Source of the DNA: Pempheris klunzingeri
Lineage: Eukaryota; Chordata; Actinopteri; Acropomatiformes; Pempheridae
Reading direction: 5' to 3'
Length of the DNA: 64,000 bases
Assembly (NCBI RefSeq): GCF_042242105.1
Contig: NC_092017.1
Coordinates: 2,455,652 to 2,519,651 of the forward strand
A model generated the notes under the pieces. The model saw only the letters and a program-made list of their open reading frames with translations. It did not search any database and had not been told where the DNA came from. Position 1 is the stretch's first letter. Every line of letters starts with the position of its first letter. This document shows positions 61,566-64,000 of the stretch, piece by piece. Both the position numbers and the translations under genes were made by a program.

Positions 61566-63147
61566 AGTTTGATAAACCATCAAATCTGGACTGATGGTCT
61601 GTTTATCGTCTATTTAGCTGTTGCTAAACTGTTGGCAGGTCTGGTTCTGAGAGCCCATGTCCAGCACATAACTAGTAACGCATTCCAACTCCACGGCTCT
61701 GTGTTGAGTACTTTTTTTTAAAATCCAGAATTAAAGTGAATTGATTTACACAAGCTGTTGCAGCATGAAGCTGCTGCCAGCGGTAGAGTTGTGGGAAAAT
61801 ACAGAATACAACGTACAGAACAATATTGTTGAGATGGTAAATGTATCAGATTTATGATGAGAAAACAGTCCACATAGTTTCATAAGGATAAAAGGAGTTA
61901 CAACTTTTAAAATTTGACTGTATATTTACCATGAGTGGTAGTTGTGTTGATTTAGAATTGCTGCTCTGGTATCTGGAATCATCAGGGACAGATGTGGGAA
62001 ACAAAGATGGCATTTTGTAAAGTTCTGAAAAGCACACTTTTCAAATATGTCCGAGTAGGGTAGCATTAATATAGCAGAGGGAATAGCTTCCAACACAATA
62101 GCCGAATGTTTCAAGACAAGAACTGTGTATTATGAAGAAGCAACCAGGGATGATTTCAAAGCTCAACTTAAACTAGTATTAAACACTTGTGAGGTGATTG
62201 TGAAGCGTGTTACTAGACTCTCCTGACAACTATTCTGCTCAGAGCACAAAGTTAAGTTTCTTTGGGAATGAAAAGCAAATATTAAGACATGACTCAGTGC
62301 TGTGGCTGTGGGTCACAGTCGAACCCACAGCAGCAGAGAAATAGGTTTGCTTGACGGTCTTCAGGTGGACTCAGAGGCACGATGGTAGCAATGTGGAGGT
62401 ACTGGTAATAATCTCCCCTCCTGTTCTATCAGTCAAGCAATTTTGAAAGTCTGAAGTTATAGTTAGTACCTTTGTTTTCCACATAGTAAACCACGAAACA
62501 GAACAAAGAACATAAGCTCAGAGGAACAAACTTAAGGGTGTACAAAGAGATCGACCAGTGGGTATGTGTGAAGTCAGCAATGTGTTTAGAAAAAGTAGTG
62601 ACTGAAGTAGCATTTTTGTTTTGTATCATGTTCCAATGTAGGTCATGGCAGGTTTTGTAATCTTGAGATAAAATCAATAATTCATGGAAGATGGATCAGT
62701 CTTGTCTTGGATCAGTTTTTATAATTTACTGTAACCTACTTATGGCTAAATACTTACGTTTATTATCTCAGACATCTGGTAACCACCGACAGGTGTCTGA
62801 TCCACTGTTCCGTTCACGGGAAGGTCCGGGGGGTGAGGGGAGTAACAATTAAACCCAGAAGAAGAAAAGACAGGGAAGTGGGACATCAAACAAACCAGGG
62901 ATTTATTCTCAAACTCTAAACTTTTTTTTCTTTACAAAAAGAAAGACTCATTAGGCTAAATACAATCCTCATGACTTCAGTTGTTGCTGCTAGTAACTTC
63001 ACTGGTGTGTTTTTTTTGTCCTGGATAGAGACGACTGCTGGCTTGATGTCCACGGTCAGGTTCCCCTGCAGCAGTAGACCCTGTTCACAGCTCACAGTCT
63101 GACTTGTCATAGCAGCAACAACACCAGAAAGGGCTCCAAGCAGTTTC

Positions 63148-63197
63148 CCCCGCGGGATTATTAAAGGAATTCTGATTCTGATTCTGATTCTGATTCC
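63148..63197 (+). mobile_element. Rex-like LINE 3' tail remnant
   Basis: CCCCGCGGGATTATTAAAGG then AATTCTGATTCTGATTCTG repeats is the 3' terminus of the same kind of LINE whose RT end is at 37225-37883. Confidence 0.5.
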
Positions 63198-63655
63198 ATT
63201 AGTCAGTGAGCAAACATCACACCAGAGCCCTGGATCAGGCTAACCTAAATGGAATGCAGACACATATCGATCATCAGTTCCACCTGTGCTTGTCCTACAC
63301 TTTCCAAACGTCTGCTGTGAAGAAGGTCTGTTGGTCTTTTCCCTTTAAACCCATCAGTACTGTGTGCCAGCACCACCACCACACCTGACTGTTAGTAACC
63401 CAACTCAAGCCACAAGCTCAACTATATTCAAAAGAAAAGGCTAGAGACTTTGATGTCAGATTTTCACTTTTCTACCAAAACCTCCAACCAAATTCTCTTT
63501 ATTTTCAGAAATGTTCCACCCTGCAGGTCACCCAGGCTCCTGAGTGTAGTACAGGAGGCCATATCAGTCACGCTTCGTAGTGTGTGCGGCGTTGCCCCTG
63601 GTGACGCGTCTCTATCCACTTTAGACCCACCCGTGCTTCTCATTCTCGGCCTGTG

Positions 63656-63662
63656 ATTGGCT
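63656..63662 (-). promoter_or_regulatory. inverted CCAAT box in the pde6d promoter region
   Basis: ATTGGCT (AGCCAAT on the minus strand) within GTGATTGGCTGTT lies about 270 bases upstream of the pde6d ATG in a CpG-richer stretch. It is a plausible NF-Y site only by motif. Confidence 0.35.
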
Positions 63663-63926
63663 GTTAAGAGTTACCCTGCGCCTTTGACTGGCTAGGCTAG
63701 CTGTTTGTTAGTTAACTGGGTATATTAAGCTGATTGCATTATCGGATCAGATTTAACCTGCGGTCCAACAAAATAGTTAAGTACACATAGTTTATGCTAT
63801 TTTCAGGCAAACGCTCCCGTTAGCCGGCAGTGTAGTTAGCTGAGCGTGAAGCTAACGTCAACAGCAGCCTCGATTTTCAGCAGATCCTGGGTTTTCTGTG
63901 AGGAAGGAAAACAGGCGATTTCTGAA

Positions 63927-63976
63927 ATGTCTTCAGACGAAGACAGGGCCAAGGAGATTTTGAAGGGCTTCAAACT
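63927..63976 (+). CDS. pde6d: PDE6 delta subunit, first coding exon (gene runs off the window)
   Basis: The ATG at 63927 opens MSSDEDRAKEILKGFK plus two bases of the next codon, then a GT donor at 63977. The human PDE6D protein starts almost the same way (an acidic head, then AREILRGFKL) and its first intron interrupts the same Leu codon. PDE6D is the prenyl-binding chaperone that shuttles farnesylated and geranylgeranylated proteins (Ras family, PDE6, INPP5E) between membranes. Only 16 codons are present, so the call rests on this short match and on the splice phase. Confidence 0.85.
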
Positions 63977-64000
63977 GTATCCTTTTCACTGCTGAGCCGG

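Larger units (their letters stand above)
61566..63926. other. intergenic region between rpl36 and pde6d
   Basis: 61600-62750 is AT-rich DNA with only short chance ORFs. 62760-63140 looks repeat-derived but is unassigned. It includes a 64-residue minus-strand ORF at 62916-63110. 63148-63197 is a LINE tail. From about 63560 the sequence becomes CpG-richer and should hold the pde6d promoter and 5' UTR. Confidence 0.55.

Overview
The window is nuclear DNA of a ray-finned (teleost) fish. It holds spliced vertebrate genes with GT-AG introns, long CA/TG/TC microsatellites, and many relics of fish transposable elements (L2-like and Rex-like LINEs, an R2/R4-type LINE, Tc1/mariner and PIF/Harbinger fragments, short tRNA-like interspersed repeats). 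The species cannot be named from the sequence alone. I see no operons, CRISPR arrays or phage.

Layout from left to right. (1) 1-3006, + strand: last three coding exons of ctns (cystinosin, lysosomal cystine/H+ symporter). (2) 3007-10565: repeat-rich convergent intergenic region with L2 LINE pieces, a 119-bp TC tract and two G-quadruplex-type G tracts. (3) 10566-34871, - strand: complete trappc8 (TRAPPIII subunit), 29 coding exons, 1455 codons, phase-consistent at every junction. (4) 34872-38748: intergenic region with a 31-bp CCAAT-box tandem array and a Harbinger-like relic split by a Rex-like LINE. (5) 38749-43488, - strand: complete commd2, 6 exons, 203 aa. (6) 43489-47266: commd2 upstream region and probable lmnb2 3' UTR. 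(7) 47267-56412, - strand: complete lmnb2 (lamin B2), 13 exons, 575 aa, ending in a CaaX box. (8) 56413-60168: region between divergent lmnb2 and rpl36. (9) 60169-61549, + strand: rpl36 (ribosomal protein eL36), 105 aa, with an inferred upstream non-coding first exon. (10) 63927-63976, + strand: first coding exon of pde6d, running off the window.

The genes are unrelated housekeeping functions (lysosomal export, vesicle tethering, COMMD trafficking/NF-kB control, nuclear lamina, ribosome, prenyl-cargo shuttling). I see no functional cluster. The most interesting signal is commd2 intron 3. On the transcribed strand a (CA)13 tract follows the 5' splice site and a (TG)8 tract replaces the polypyrimidine tract at the 3' splice site. 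That is the architecture of teleost introns whose ends are bridged by complementary AC/GT RNA repeats. Several trappc8 introns carry only one half of it. I found no convincing new gene system. Exon calls rest on my reading of splice sites, reading phase and remembered vertebrate protein families, not on alignments.
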